NCBI RefSeq assembly: GCF_003313505.1
Contig: NZ_QMHO01000012.1
Coordinates: 1-64,000, forward strand
Direction of reading: 5' to 3'
Source: Pedobacter nanyangensis
GTDB lineage: Bacteria; Bacteroidota; Bacteroidia; Sphingobacteriales; Sphingobacteriaceae
DNA length: 64,000 bases
This document shows, piece by piece, positions 18,873 to 27,024 of the stretch (its first letter is position 1; each line of letters opens with the position of its first letter). The notes under the pieces are model-generated. The model searched no databases. It worked only from the letters and a program-made list of their open reading frames with translations, and had not been told where the DNA came from. The translations under genes were made by a program, and so were the position numbers.

Positions 18873-19946
18873 TTATTTTTGGCCCAGCTTTATCTCAAAC
18901 AGCTGTGGCCATTTTTTACCCGTTACAAAAAGGCGCTTATTGGACTCGTCATAAGCAATGCCGTTTAGTACATTATTACCAATTTCTTCCTCTGTTTTGA
19001 AATAGTTTTTAGGCACCAATTTAGAAAGATCAAGCTCTGCTTCTACTAGGCCTGTTTTCAAATCAACTACAACAATTTTATTGGAGCCGTAAACGTTGGC
19101 ATATAGTTTCCCATCAATATATTCCAATTCATTTAAACGTTCTACCGGGCCTTTATGGTCATAAACCTCTATAAAACCTTCTTCCTTGTAGTTTTGGGCA
19201 TTCATTTTCCAAATGCGGTTAGAGCCGTCGCTACGCAACAATTGTTTGCCATCATAGGTAAGGCCCCAACCTTCGGCACTGCTTTGGTAAGGGAAAGTAG
19301 TAATTTCCTTTAAAGAAGCGGCATCATACACCAAACCTACGTTTTCCTGCCAGGTTAGCACAATGATCTTATTGCCTACCTTAACGGAGCCTTCGCCAAA
19401 ATATTCAGGCTTTAAGGGCACAGCGCTGAGGGCTTTTCCTGTGGCCAGATCTACCCAGCGCAATTGAGAAAAACCTTTACGCCCGGTGCTTTCCAGCAAT
19501 TTTCCATCTACAAAGCTTAAGCCTTGTGTGTAGGAAGAGGTATCATGCGGAAAGGTGTTCACCAAAGTATATTTCAGCTTCTGCGGTTTTTTATCTGTGG
19601 TTAAAATAATGTTATTGGTAATGGTATCTATTTGGTTGCCGGTTTTCACAATGGCCGTAAGCATCCGGTAGCCCAATGGCAGGTGCTGTGTATCCAGCCA
19701 AACAAATTCCTTAGTGCCTTTTTCGGCAAACGGCTTGCCATCTATCAAATAGCGGATGTTTTGAACTTCTGTTTTTTCGGGGACATCCAACTCAACTTTA
19801 ACTGGTTTCCCCGCATGAAAACTCTCGCCCTGCAAAGGATTTCTAAAGGTGATATAATTAGCTACCTTATTGTTGCAGGCAAACTGAAAAAGAGAAGCAC
19901 ATCCTAACAAAAGGAGGGATATTTTACGTATAGGGCCAAAAAGCAT
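18873..19946 (-). CDS. Glutaminyl-peptide cyclotransferase, lipoprotein
   Basis: A 357-residue exported protein. The N-terminus has a lipobox-like LLGC at Cys16 or alternatively Cys24. Residues about 40-115 form an extra beta domain. The rest is a five-bladed beta-propeller of the plant/papaya-type glutamine cyclotransferase family, with the typical FPHDTSSYTQGLSF motif, GKLLESTGRKGFSQL, and GWGLTYDGKQLLRSDGS. The enzyme converts N-terminal Gln of proteins to pyroglutamate, which protects exported proteins. The gene overlaps the upstream yraN-like gene by 23 bases, so they are translationally coupled. Confidence 0.9.
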   Translation of the reverse strand: MLFGPIRKISLLLLGCASLFQFACNNKVANYITFRNPLQGESFHAGKPVKVELDVPEKTEVQNIRYLIDGKPFAEKGTKEFVWLDTQHLPLGYRMLTAIVKTGNQIDTITNNIILTTDKKPQKLKYTLVNTFPHDTSSYTQGLSFVDGKLLESTGRKGFSQLRWVDLATGKALSAVPLKPEYFGEGSVKVGNKIIVLTWQENVGLVYDAASLKEITTFPYQSSAEGWGLTYDGKQLLRSDGSNRIWKMNAQNYKEEGFIEVYDHKGPVERLNELEYIDGKLYANVYGSNKIVVVDLKTGLVEAELDLSKLVPKNYFKTEEEIGNNVLNGIAYDESNKRLFVTGKKWPQLFEIKLGQK

Positions 19947-20289
19947 CTTCGATATGGGTGATGTTAAACGTAATATTTTTGGTTAAAAGTACAGCAATTA
20001 TATCAAATCTGATCTCGCCCTGGTGGTCCATAATTTCGATATAGGCCTGCGCCGCCAACTCCAATTGCCTTTCCTTGGCCGGGCTTACGAAATCTTGGGG
20101 CATCCCAAAAGCTACCGAACTGCGTGTTTTAACTTCTATAAAGATAATGGTATTTGAGTGAAGCGCAACAATATCAACTTCGGCTTTGCCAAAAGTCCAG
20201 TTCTCCTCCAAAATTTCATAGCCTTTTTGCTGTAGAAATTGTACCGCTGCTTTTTCGCCGGCTTTTCCCGTATCATTGTGAACTGCCAT
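19924..20289 (-). CDS. YraN / UPF0102 family nuclease-fold protein
   Basis: A 121-residue cytosolic protein. It has the family's GKAGEKAAVQFLQQKGY start, ENWTFGKAEVDIVAL, and the core IFIEVKTRSS, which is the Asp-Glu-x-Lys site of restriction-endonuclease-like folds. Members are linked to DNA processing or Holliday-junction resolution, but the activity is not established. Its 3' end overlaps the start of the cyclotransferase gene. The ATG at 20289 is the only good start, and the next gene upstream, dnaG, is separated by 77 bases. Confidence 0.88.
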   Translation of the reverse strand: MAVHNDTGKAGEKAAVQFLQQKGYEILEENWTFGKAEVDIVALHSNTIIFIEVKTRSSVAFGMPQDFVSPAKERQLELAAQAYIEIMDHQGEIRFDIIAVLLTKNITFNITHIEDAFWPYT

Positions 20290-20366
20290 ATTAAGTTATT
20301 AGGTAGAAAGTTGCAAGTTACGAGTTGCAGTTCATGACTCATCACTCGAAATCACACCATACGCAA

Positions 20367-22331
20367 CTATTTAACGATTACCGATCCCAAGAACTTTGAG
20401 ATCGTGCGCTCAACGTTTTTCACCTGGGCATAGCGGCCCATTAAAATATCTTGATTGGTTACGTCTTTTTCTTCCTTGATCTGGTTCATCAGGTCGGTGA
20501 GCATTTTATCTACTTTACGTTTTTTGAGGTGATATAAGCCACCAAGCACCGCGGCTTTGATGTTCTGGCTTTCATCCTTAACGTAAATTTGATGCTTATT
20601 CAGCCAGTTTTCGCTCAAACTATAGGGTGATGTTGTTAAGGTAATGGCCAAATTGGCTATTTCTCCATCTTCGCTTCTCAAAAACTGGTTAATGGTAGGC
20701 AGTTCGCCCTTTTCAAGTTCGTTACGATAATAATCGATTACCCGGTTGCACAAACTATCCTCAAAGGTTACATCGCTAAGGTTTTGGATAATGAACGAGC
20801 CTACATACATATTGTCTGTTTGCTCCCAAGTGGCCAGCTCATGCCCAAAAGTAAGCAACAACCTTATGATTTCATTTTCCTGCAGGATATCAGAACTGAT
20901 TTGTTCGGCAGCACTGGGCATAGGCACTGCTGCTGGGCCGTCTTCTGCAAAAAGGTCGTCGGGCGGCATATCAGGGTGGCCAAAGCTTGATGGCTTTGGT
21001 GCCGTAGCAGCTGCGGTCTTTTTGCTCTTAGCCAGTTTAATGGCATTCAGCTCGGTAAGCAGCACCCTTTCTTCAATTTCCAAAAGATGGCTGCATTCCC
21101 TTACAAACACCGAGGCTTTGATGTTATCAGGAATTTTGGCAATACTTTCTACGATATCCCTAATGATTCCTGCCCGTTTGATGGGATCTTTTCCGGCCTC
21201 GGCCAGCAAGATATTGGCTTTGTAAAGGATAAAATCCTGTCGTTGCTCTTCAATGTAGGTTTTAAATGCACCTGCACCAACTTTGTGCATATACGAATCG
21301 GGGTCGTCGCCATCTGGGAAAGAAACAACCTTTACGTTCAGTCCCTCCTCCAAGATCATATCCAGTCCCCGCAAAGAAGCCTTGATCCCGGCGGCATCAC
21401 CATCATATAAAATGGTAACGTTTTGGGTAAACCTGCTGATCAGCTTGATTTGTTCGATGGTGAGCGAGGTACCAGAGGAGGCTACTACGTTTTCGATATA
21501 GGCCTGATGAACGGCCAGAACATCGGCGTAGCCTTCTACCAAATAGCAATTATCCTGATCACGGATGGCCTTTTTGGCGTGGTACAGGCCATAAAGTACA
21601 TTTGATTTATGATAGATATCGCTCTCTGGCGAGTTGACATATTTGGGTACGTTTTTATCTGTTTTAAGCGTACGTCCGCCAAAACCAATTACCCTGCCCG
21701 TAAAATTGTGTATCGGGAACATGACCCGGCCACGGAACCTATCGTACAGTTTTCCTTTGTCATTTCTAATGGAAAGGCCTGTTTTTTCCAGGTATTCTTC
21801 GGCATGTTGGTTTTTAGCCGCCTCTTGGGTAAGGGCATCCCAAACATCGGGCGAATAGCCCAGGTTGAATTTCTTAATGATATCTTCCCTAAAACCACGC
21901 TCCTTAAAATAGCTGAGGCCAATGGCCCTGCCATCATCGCTGTTCCAGAGCTGTTCTTCGAAAAAATTGGCCGCAAATTGCGAAACAATGTAAAGGCTTT
22001 CTCTGGCGCTGTTCAGCTCCAGCTGCTCCTTGCTTTCTACGGTTTCCTCAACCTCGATATTGTATTTGTTGGCGAGGTATTTTAGGGCCTCCGGGTAAGT
22101 GTACTTCTCGTGGTCCATTACAAAACGAACCGAATCACCGGCTACACCACAGCCGAAACACTTGTAAATGCCCTTGTTTACCGAAACGTGAAACGAGGGT
22201 GTTTTTTCGCCATGGAAAGGGCAATTGCCAATTAAGCTGGAACCACGTTTTTTAAGGTGCACGAAATCCCCCACCACTTCCTCTATCCGTGCCGTTTCCT
22301 TAATTTTCTCTATGGTTTCTGCTGTAATCAT
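20367..22331 (-). CDS. dnaG: DNA primase
   Basis: A 654-residue primase that makes RNA primers for replication. The N-terminal CHC2 zinc finger is complete (NCPFHGEKTPSF then YKCFGCGVAGDS, about residues 35-70). The RNA polymerase core follows with FRGRVMFPIHNFTGRVIGFGGR. The TOPRIM site has LVEGYADVLAVHQA with the conserved Glu and ILYDGDAAGIKAS with Asp-x-Asp. The C-terminal part from about residue 430 is the helicase-interaction region, variable in sequence. A TAAATTTG promoter box lies 28 bases upstream of the start. It is monocistronic or heads the yraN group. Confidence 0.97.
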   Translation of the reverse strand: MITAETIEKIKETARIEEVVGDFVHLKKRGSSLIGNCPFHGEKTPSFHVSVNKGIYKCFGCGVAGDSVRFVMDHEKYTYPEALKYLANKYNIEVEETVESKEQLELNSARESLYIVSQFAANFFEEQLWNSDDGRAIGLSYFKERGFREDIIKKFNLGYSPDVWDALTQEAAKNQHAEEYLEKTGLSIRNDKGKLYDRFRGRVMFPIHNFTGRVIGFGGRTLKTDKNVPKYVNSPESDIYHKSNVLYGLYHAKKAIRDQDNCYLVEGYADVLAVHQAYIENVVASSGTSLTIEQIKLISRFTQNVTILYDGDAAGIKASLRGLDMILEEGLNVKVVSFPDGDDPDSYMHKVGAGAFKTYIEEQRQDFILYKANILLAEAGKDPIKRAGIIRDIVESIAKIPDNIKASVFVRECSHLLEIEERVLLTELNAIKLAKSKKTAAATAPKPSSFGHPDMPPDDLFAEDGPAAVPMPSAAEQISSDILQENEIIRLLLTFGHELATWEQTDNMYVGSFIIQNLSDVTFEDSLCNRVIDYYRNELEKGELPTINQFLRSEDGEIANLAITLTTSPYSLSENWLNKHQIYVKDESQNIKAAVLGGLYHLKKRKVDKMLTDLMNQIKEEKDVTNQDILMGRYAQVKNVERTISKFLGSVIVK

Positions 22332-22359
22332 TTCCTGCTGCCCTTTCCTAAATGGGCTT

Positions 22360-22367
22360 CAAATTTA
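22360..22367 (-). promoter_or_regulatory. -7 promoter box of dnaG
   Basis: TAAATTTG on the minus strand matches TAnnTTTG, with 28 bases to the start codon. The leader contains AGGAAAGGG, a possible ribosome-binding sequence, unusual for this window. Confidence 0.55.
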
Positions 22368-22415
22368 GCAATAAATAATTCGATATACGCTATATCCCGC
22401 TCTGGGGATAAACGG

Positions 22416-23072
22416 TTATTTAACGAAAGGCAGCATCTGCTCTGCTACAAATAAATTGCCCTGATCGTTCAAATGCACCCTATCGGTAGTTAGCAGGCCC
22501 TTTTCCAAATCCTGTGCATTGTTCTTTTCTTCGTAGGCGGCAAAGGCTTTTCTTAAATCGCACAGCGGAAGATTATTTTTAGCCGCAAGTTCTCTAATGC
22601 CTTCAGCGTATTTATCCAATTCGGCATCCAGTTCATTGGCACCCATTTTTTTCTCGCCAATTACTGAGGGTGTACATAGTACTATTTTACTGCCCGCAGC
22701 TTTAATTTTGTTGATCAATGCTTGGTAAAACTTGATATATTTCGGATAGTCTGTGCCCGTTCTTGAGCTTTGCTTGTGCCAAACATCATTGATCCCAACG
22801 TAAATAAATACCAAATCCGGTTTTTTGGCCAACACATCTTCTTCCAGGCGCAAATAAAGATCATAAACTTTATTGCCGCTAATACCTGCGCCCATAAGCT
22901 CAAATTTAGTGGTATCTACCTGTTTTTTTAACACATTGATGTAGCCATTTCCTTTAACCCCGGCTTGGGTAATAGAGTCACCAAAAAACACCACACGTTT
23001 ACGATTAGATTTCATAGCAATCAGCAGAAAAATGGCACAGGCCATTAAGGATAGTTTTAAAGCAGTTTTCAT
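22416..23072 (-). CDS. Exported SGNH/GDSL hydrolase
   Basis: A 218-residue protein with a short N-terminal hydrophobic segment (LSLMACAIFLLIAM). All four SGNH blocks are visible: VVFFGDSITQAG with the nucleophile Ser, a Gly in MGAGISGNK, GINDVWH with the Asn, and DRVHLNDQGN with the catalytic Asp-x-x-His. Such enzymes are esterases or lipases, often acting on acetylated sugars or lipids. The gene is monocistronic. The minus-strand sequence TAACTTTA before it differs from a -7 box at one position. Confidence 0.9.
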   Translation of the reverse strand: MKTALKLSLMACAIFLLIAMKSNRKRVVFFGDSITQAGVKGNGYINVLKKQVDTTKFELMGAGISGNKVYDLYLRLEEDVLAKKPDLVFIYVGINDVWHKQSSRTGTDYPKYIKFYQALINKIKAAGSKIVLCTPSVIGEKKMGANELDAELDKYAEGIRELAAKNNLPLCDLRKAFAAYEEKNNAQDLEKGLLTTDRVHLNDQGNLFVAEQMLPFVK

Positions 23073-23248
23073 TTAGTTTTTTTTATGCACTAAAGTTAAT
23101 TGTTTGACTGTAAATAACAACATGGGCATTTGTTTTCCAAAATTATCAAGTTTCAATTGGTGGAAACATAAGGCGGGCGTTTTCGGGCATCAAAATATTC
23201 ATTCAAACCATACTGTTAAAATATACATGCTATTTTAAAGAGTTTCTC

Positions 23249-23256
23249 TATCTTTG
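23249..23256 (+). promoter_or_regulatory. -7 promoter box
   Basis: TATCTTTG matches TAnnTTTG exactly and lies 24 bases before the ATG at 23281. It decides the start of the following gene, since the TTG at 23254 falls inside the box. Confidence 0.6.
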
Positions 23257-23280
23257 GTTAAATTTTTCGACCCGCCCCGC

Positions 23281-23781
23281 ATGAAATTATTGGCCAAATC
23301 TTTACTTGCTGTTTTATTAACGCTATTTTTTAACCAGATTAGTTTTGCCCAGAAGAAAAGAGCTCCTTATACGGCAATAGTTTTTGTGGAAGGAAGCCAG
23401 AAAATCCATGGTAAAATTACGTCCATTAACCAAACAGAGCTGATTTTGGTGGATAGAAAAGATGTGTCACACCCAATTGCGTACCAAAAGATAAGCCGTA
23501 TTAAAGTTTATAAACACCGTAGCGATGTGGGGTATGCAATTGCTACCGGCGCTTTGGCAGCTGGCACCATTGCCGCAGCCCAATCTATTGATGATGCCAA
23601 TGTTGCTGTATTGGTTGGGATAGGCGGAACTGCGGCAGTAGTAAGCCTTAGCATGATTTTACACAGTGTAATTCACGGTGCCGAGCTAAAGCTAGATGCC
23701 AAAAAAGAAAAGATAGACTACGCCAATATCTCGCAAAAGTTAGCCAAATACGTGGTTAATGATGCCTCATTAAAACCTTAA
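23281..23781 (+). CDS. Exported protein of unknown function
   Basis: A 166-residue protein starting MKLLAKSLLAVLLTLFF with a signal peptide ending ISFAQ. After a beta-rich part (IVFVEGSQKIHGKITSINQTE, then KISRIKVYKHR) comes an Ala/Gly-rich hydrophobic region GYAIATGALAAGTIAAAQS and GIGGTAAVVSLSMIL, suggesting two membrane-interacting helices. The start at a TTG nine codons upstream is rejected because it lies inside the promoter box. It ends 3 bases from the convergent next gene. No family is recognised. Confidence 0.7.
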   Translation: MKLLAKSLLAVLLTLFFNQISFAQKKRAPYTAIVFVEGSQKIHGKITSINQTELILVDRKDVSHPIAYQKISRIKVYKHRSDVGYAIATGALAAGTIAAAQSIDDANVAVLVGIGGTAAVVSLSMILHSVIHGAELKLDAKKEKIDYANISQKLAKYVVNDASLKP

Positions 23782-23784
23782 GTG

Positions 23785-24735
23785 CTATTTCCCTTTGCCT
23801 AAGCGGTAATCTTTATGTAGCACTAAAAAGCTGGCTCTTTCTTCTTTTTTAAATGGGTAATCCCAGTTGCCCTGGTAGGTGATTTTAGTTGGCAATTTCA
23901 CTTCATCGAAGTAGCTCATTTCTATGTTCATCTGCACGTCGAAATCAAATAGCATGTTGCTGTATTTCATATCCACGTAACGGCCCAGGATTTCAAAATT
24001 ACGCTTATCGAAAATGGTTACCAGCTCTTTGATCATGATACCGTCCTTAGTCCATTTGGAGAGATCAGGCTTTACAGAAACTTTAAAACGATAAACCGGG
24101 ATAGAATCCAGATAGGTGCCACTATGGAAGGTGTAATCGTAATACTGGCGCATATTTGCCGTAAATATCTCCGTTTTGCTGCCAATGAACGGGATACCCT
24201 TGATAGGCCTTCCGGGATTGAATATGAGGGTTTTCAGTTTATCCTTATAGCCTTCGTTAGTACTTTTTTTACCTTTCCCGGTACTTGGGGCCGAGTTAGG
24301 CACAAAATCTGTGTTGTAGGCATTCATGAAGATGTAATCGAACATTTCTACCGTATACAACTGATATTTGCCATTCTTTTTATACACCTTTCCGTTGTCT
24401 TCCTTAACCAAATATTCCATTCTGTATGGCCCATCGTTGTTGTGGCGTATCTTCCGGTAAATGCGGCCGTCTACCTGATTTTTTTTATCGTAGGTAAACA
24501 CTCTATTCTCGGCAATGAACGTATATTTCTTCATGTTGCGGAAAGCCTGATAGAAACTGGTATCATTGATGATGGCATCGATAAAGGTTTCGATGTTCAA
24601 TCGCTTTGCCCTGATATTTACCACAGAGTCAAGCGTAATGGTTTTGATGGTATCGGGATTAAAACGAGGAATTTGCTGTGCTTTGGTTTCAACAAAGCAA
24701 AATAGCGAAAGAATAACGAAATAATATCTCTTCAT
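23785..24735 (-). CDS. Exported protein of unknown function
   Basis: A 316-residue protein with a signal peptide ending in VETKAQ. The mature part starts with IPRFNPDTIKTITLDSV, continues through a helical FIDAIINDTSFYQAFRNM and is beta-rich later, for example YYDYTFHSGTYLDSIPVYRF and FEILGRYVDMKYSNM. The repeated tyrosine-lysine-rich strands and a DFDVQMNIEMSYFDE stretch suggest a lipid- or outer-membrane-facing beta structure, similar in style to outer-membrane lipoprotein-sorting proteins, but this is inference. Its stop is separated from the convergent neighbour's stop by three bases. No named family. Confidence 0.7.
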   Translation of the reverse strand: MKRYYFVILSLFCFVETKAQQIPRFNPDTIKTITLDSVVNIRAKRLNIETFIDAIINDTSFYQAFRNMKKYTFIAENRVFTYDKKNQVDGRIYRKIRHNNDGPYRMEYLVKEDNGKVYKKNGKYQLYTVEMFDYIFMNAYNTDFVPNSAPSTGKGKKSTNEGYKDKLKTLIFNPGRPIKGIPFIGSKTEIFTANMRQYYDYTFHSGTYLDSIPVYRFKVSVKPDLSKWTKDGIMIKELVTIFDKRNFEILGRYVDMKYSNMLFDFDVQMNIEMSYFDEVKLPTKITYQGNWDYPFKKEERASFLVLHKDYRLGKGK

Positions 24736-24811
24736 GATTAAAATTATAGCTAAAGTAAAGGCAAATACCCTTTACTTTAGCAATTTATATGCCTAACCTA
24801 TATTTGACGAG

Positions 24812-25993
24812 TTAATTGCCCAGTTGTTTCAAGGCTAAATAGGCCATTAACCCTGTAGAGGTTTTTAAGGCTTCTTCATCAATGTCAAAATTTGGCGTGT
24901 GTACCGAGTAGGTTGTTCCTTTGGCTGCGTTTCCGGTGCCCAAACGATAAAAGCAGGCATCAGTTACCTGCGAATAATAGGCAAAATCCTCGGCGGCCAT
25001 CCAAATATCCAAATCAATCACATGCTCTCTTCCCAGGTAATCTTGGGCGTTAGCTCGGGCGTTATCGGTTAATTTCTCTTCGTTGATCAAAAATGGATAG
25101 CCTCTATGAATATCAAAATGGCAACTTCCACCCATGCTTTCGGCAATTCCTTCGGCCATTTTCGTCATCAGGCGGTGTGCTTCGTTTCTCCATTCTTCAT
25201 TCAAGGTTCTGAAGGTACCTTCCAATTTCACTTCGTTTGGAATAACATTGGTAGCTCCATTGGCATTTACCTTGCCAAAAGAAAGCACCGATGGCAAACG
25301 CGGATCGGCATTTCTACTTACGATTTGTTGTAGCGCTACAATAATGTGGGCGGTAATCACTACAGGGTCGATATTTTGGTGCGGCTGTGCGCCATGCCCC
25401 CCTTTACCAGTTACAGTTACATATAATTCATCGGTTGAGGCCATGTAAATCCCTGAGCGGAAGCCAACTTTTCCGGTTTCTATCAAGGGCATCACATGCT
25501 GTCCAATGATAGCTTGCGGCTTTGGATTTTCCAACACACCTTCTTTGATCATGATACTTGCACCACCGGGCAACAGCTCTTCCGCAGGTTGAAAAACCAA
25601 TTTCACGGTACCCGCAAAATCATCTTTCATTTGGTTAAGGATGTAAGCGGTGCCTAATAACGATGAGGTGTGCACATCATGTCCACAGGCATGCATCACG
25701 CCTTCGTTTTTAGATTTATAAGGCTTGTCATTTGCTTCGGCAATGGGCAGCGCATCCATATCGGCACGCAAAGCGATGACCTGGTTAGAAGGCTTGGCTC
25801 CAGTAATTAAACCTACTACACCGGTGTTGGCCATTTCAGTAAACGGAATTCCCCAGCTGGCCAGTTTATCTTTTACATATCTTGAGGTTTCATATTCATG
25901 AAAGGAAAGCTCTGGATTGGCGTGTATATGTTGACGAAAACCGACCACTTCATTAAAAATTTGTGCGGATAGTTCTTGTATTTTCTGTTTCAT
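24812..25993 (-). CDS. Cytosolic M20 family amidohydrolase
   Basis: A 393-residue metallohydrolase without signal peptide. It has the same plan as the exported paralogue at 14478: VMHACGHDVHTSSLLG for metal binding, FQPAEELLPGG with the catalytic Glu, the dimerisation region GKGGHGAQPHQNIDPVVI, and the closing metal ligand region MAAEDFAYYSQV. M20D enzymes cleave N-acyl amino acids or hippurate-like amides. Being cytosolic it may recycle N-acetylated amino acids. The next gene downstream is an exported protein of 316 residues, 76 bases away. Confidence 0.9.
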   Translation of the reverse strand: MKQKIQELSAQIFNEVVGFRQHIHANPELSFHEYETSRYVKDKLASWGIPFTEMANTGVVGLITGAKPSNQVIALRADMDALPIAEANDKPYKSKNEGVMHACGHDVHTSSLLGTAYILNQMKDDFAGTVKLVFQPAEELLPGGASIMIKEGVLENPKPQAIIGQHVMPLIETGKVGFRSGIYMASTDELYVTVTGKGGHGAQPHQNIDPVVITAHIIVALQQIVSRNADPRLPSVLSFGKVNANGATNVIPNEVKLEGTFRTLNEEWRNEAHRLMTKMAEGIAESMGGSCHFDIHRGYPFLINEEKLTDNARANAQDYLGREHVIDLDIWMAAEDFAYYSQVTDACFYRLGTGNAAKGTTYSVHTPNFDIDEEALKTSTGLMAYLALKQLGN

Positions 25994-26071
25994 TCTTGAT
26001 TAGTTTTTAGGTGGTTTGTTGGTTTGTTTTTTAGTCATGCACTTGGCTAACTGAAAACTGTCAGCCGTTAA

Positions 26072-26506
26072 CTATTTATCTACTTCTAAAATTGGAGCGT
26101 TTATCTTTTCCCTAAAAATAAACAGGGTTGGATAACTAGGCCGTAGCTCATTTAGGAATTTCTGTGCTTCAAGCCTGGTGCGGTAATCGCCCACCCGCAA
26201 ATAGTAGTTGGGTTCTTTATAGGTGATATAGGTATTTAACTTGGGATAGTTTGCCTTGAATTTTGCCTGCTCCGAAAATACCTCACGCCTATCGCTGCCG
26301 TAATAAATTTGCACACGATATCCCATGGAAGAAACAATGGCGGTACCAGATGGATTTGTGGTAGTTGGCTTAGCTTTGTTGAGCTCTATACGTTTGGCGA
26401 TTAAGCTATCAATCAACGGGTCTTTAACTACAATAACTTCGCCTTTATTTTGTGCAAAAGAAAAATGGCAAGCAAACAGTAAGAAAAATAAAACTACAAT
26501 TTTCAT
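26072..26506 (-). CDS. SPOR domain exported protein
   Basis: A 144-residue protein with signal peptide FLLFACHFSFAQNK. A short linker is followed by a SPOR domain from about residue 65: YRVQIYYGSDRREVFSEQA, then YPKLNTYITYKEPNYYLRVG, ending EAQKFLNELRPSYPTLFIF. SPOR domains bind denuded glycan strands of peptidoglycan at division sites. The protein is likely periplasmic. It is the first gene of a minus-strand group followed 78 bases later by the cytosolic amidohydrolase. Confidence 0.88.
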   Translation of the reverse strand: MKIVVLFFLLFACHFSFAQNKGEVIVVKDPLIDSLIAKRIELNKAKPTTTNPSGTAIVSSMGYRVQIYYGSDRREVFSEQAKFKANYPKLNTYITYKEPNYYLRVGDYRTRLEAQKFLNELRPSYPTLFIFREKINAPILEVDK

Positions 26507-26940
26507 ATTTTTTGGGTGATTTTCCTTTGCTTTTTTTAATTAGCCTCAGGAAACGACGCATCAAAATGCTGAACTTGTTGCAAAAATCGGCATTCTAAAC
26601 CGCTAATACAAATCTCATTAGTGCCAATTGGGCAATATTTGGCTGAGATTCATCAGAAAATACTTGATTCCTCTATATGAGCTCCCGTGGTGGGCCAATA
26701 TTATTTGATGGATAGCCTTGAGAGATTTTCCTATCAAGATGCACAGGGAAATGTTTCGGAAGGTTTGGACTAAACCCGAAGTATTTTAATGGTTATGGCA
26801 CTAACGTACAAAAATGCAGACAACTCAGTATTACCAATTGGCCATCTATGTTATCAAGATCTGACTTCAATGAAGGCCCTAAAATATGATTGAAAGACCA
26901 AGCTGCCTGCTCTCTCGGCCAAGAGCGCAATGACAAACCA
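26507..26940. other. Gene-free stretch between SPOR gene and secA
   Basis: About 430 bases without a credible gene. On the plus strand near 26703-26772 an open stretch ends in SLERFSYQDAQGNVSEGLD followed by a stop, which could be the remnant of a lost gene, but stops occur in all frames upstream. No promoter was identified for the SPOR gene. Confidence 0.35.
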
Positions 26941-26972
26941 AAAAGCCCAAGCGTTTTAACACTTGGGCTTTT
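26941..26972 (-). terminator. Terminator of secA
   Basis: AAAAGCCCAAG (26941-26951) pairs perfectly with CTTGGGCTTTT (26962-26972) around a 10-nt loop. On the minus strand the stem ends in a TTTTT run, so it fits as the rho-independent terminator downstream of secA. Confidence 0.8.
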
Positions 26973-26981
26973 ATTTTTCAA

Positions 26982-27011
26982 GACTTACAAGGCTCTAAAA
27001 CCTCGTAAGTC
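26982..27011. repeat. Palindrome of the AACCTCG family
   Basis: ACTTACAAGG and CCTCGTAAGT pair with one mismatch around CTCTAAAA. It resembles the perfect palindromes at 62695-62743 and 62831-62863 (AAACCTCrYAGGTTT type). It lies directly after the secA stop codon and may add to termination. Confidence 0.5.
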
Positions 27012-27024
27012 CGTAGTTTAATCA

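Noticed and set aside
26507-26940. A small gene with a QDAQGN-type end in the secA gap
   Set aside because: The frame is short, has a stop close upstream and has no start or promoter, so it is treated as non-coding.
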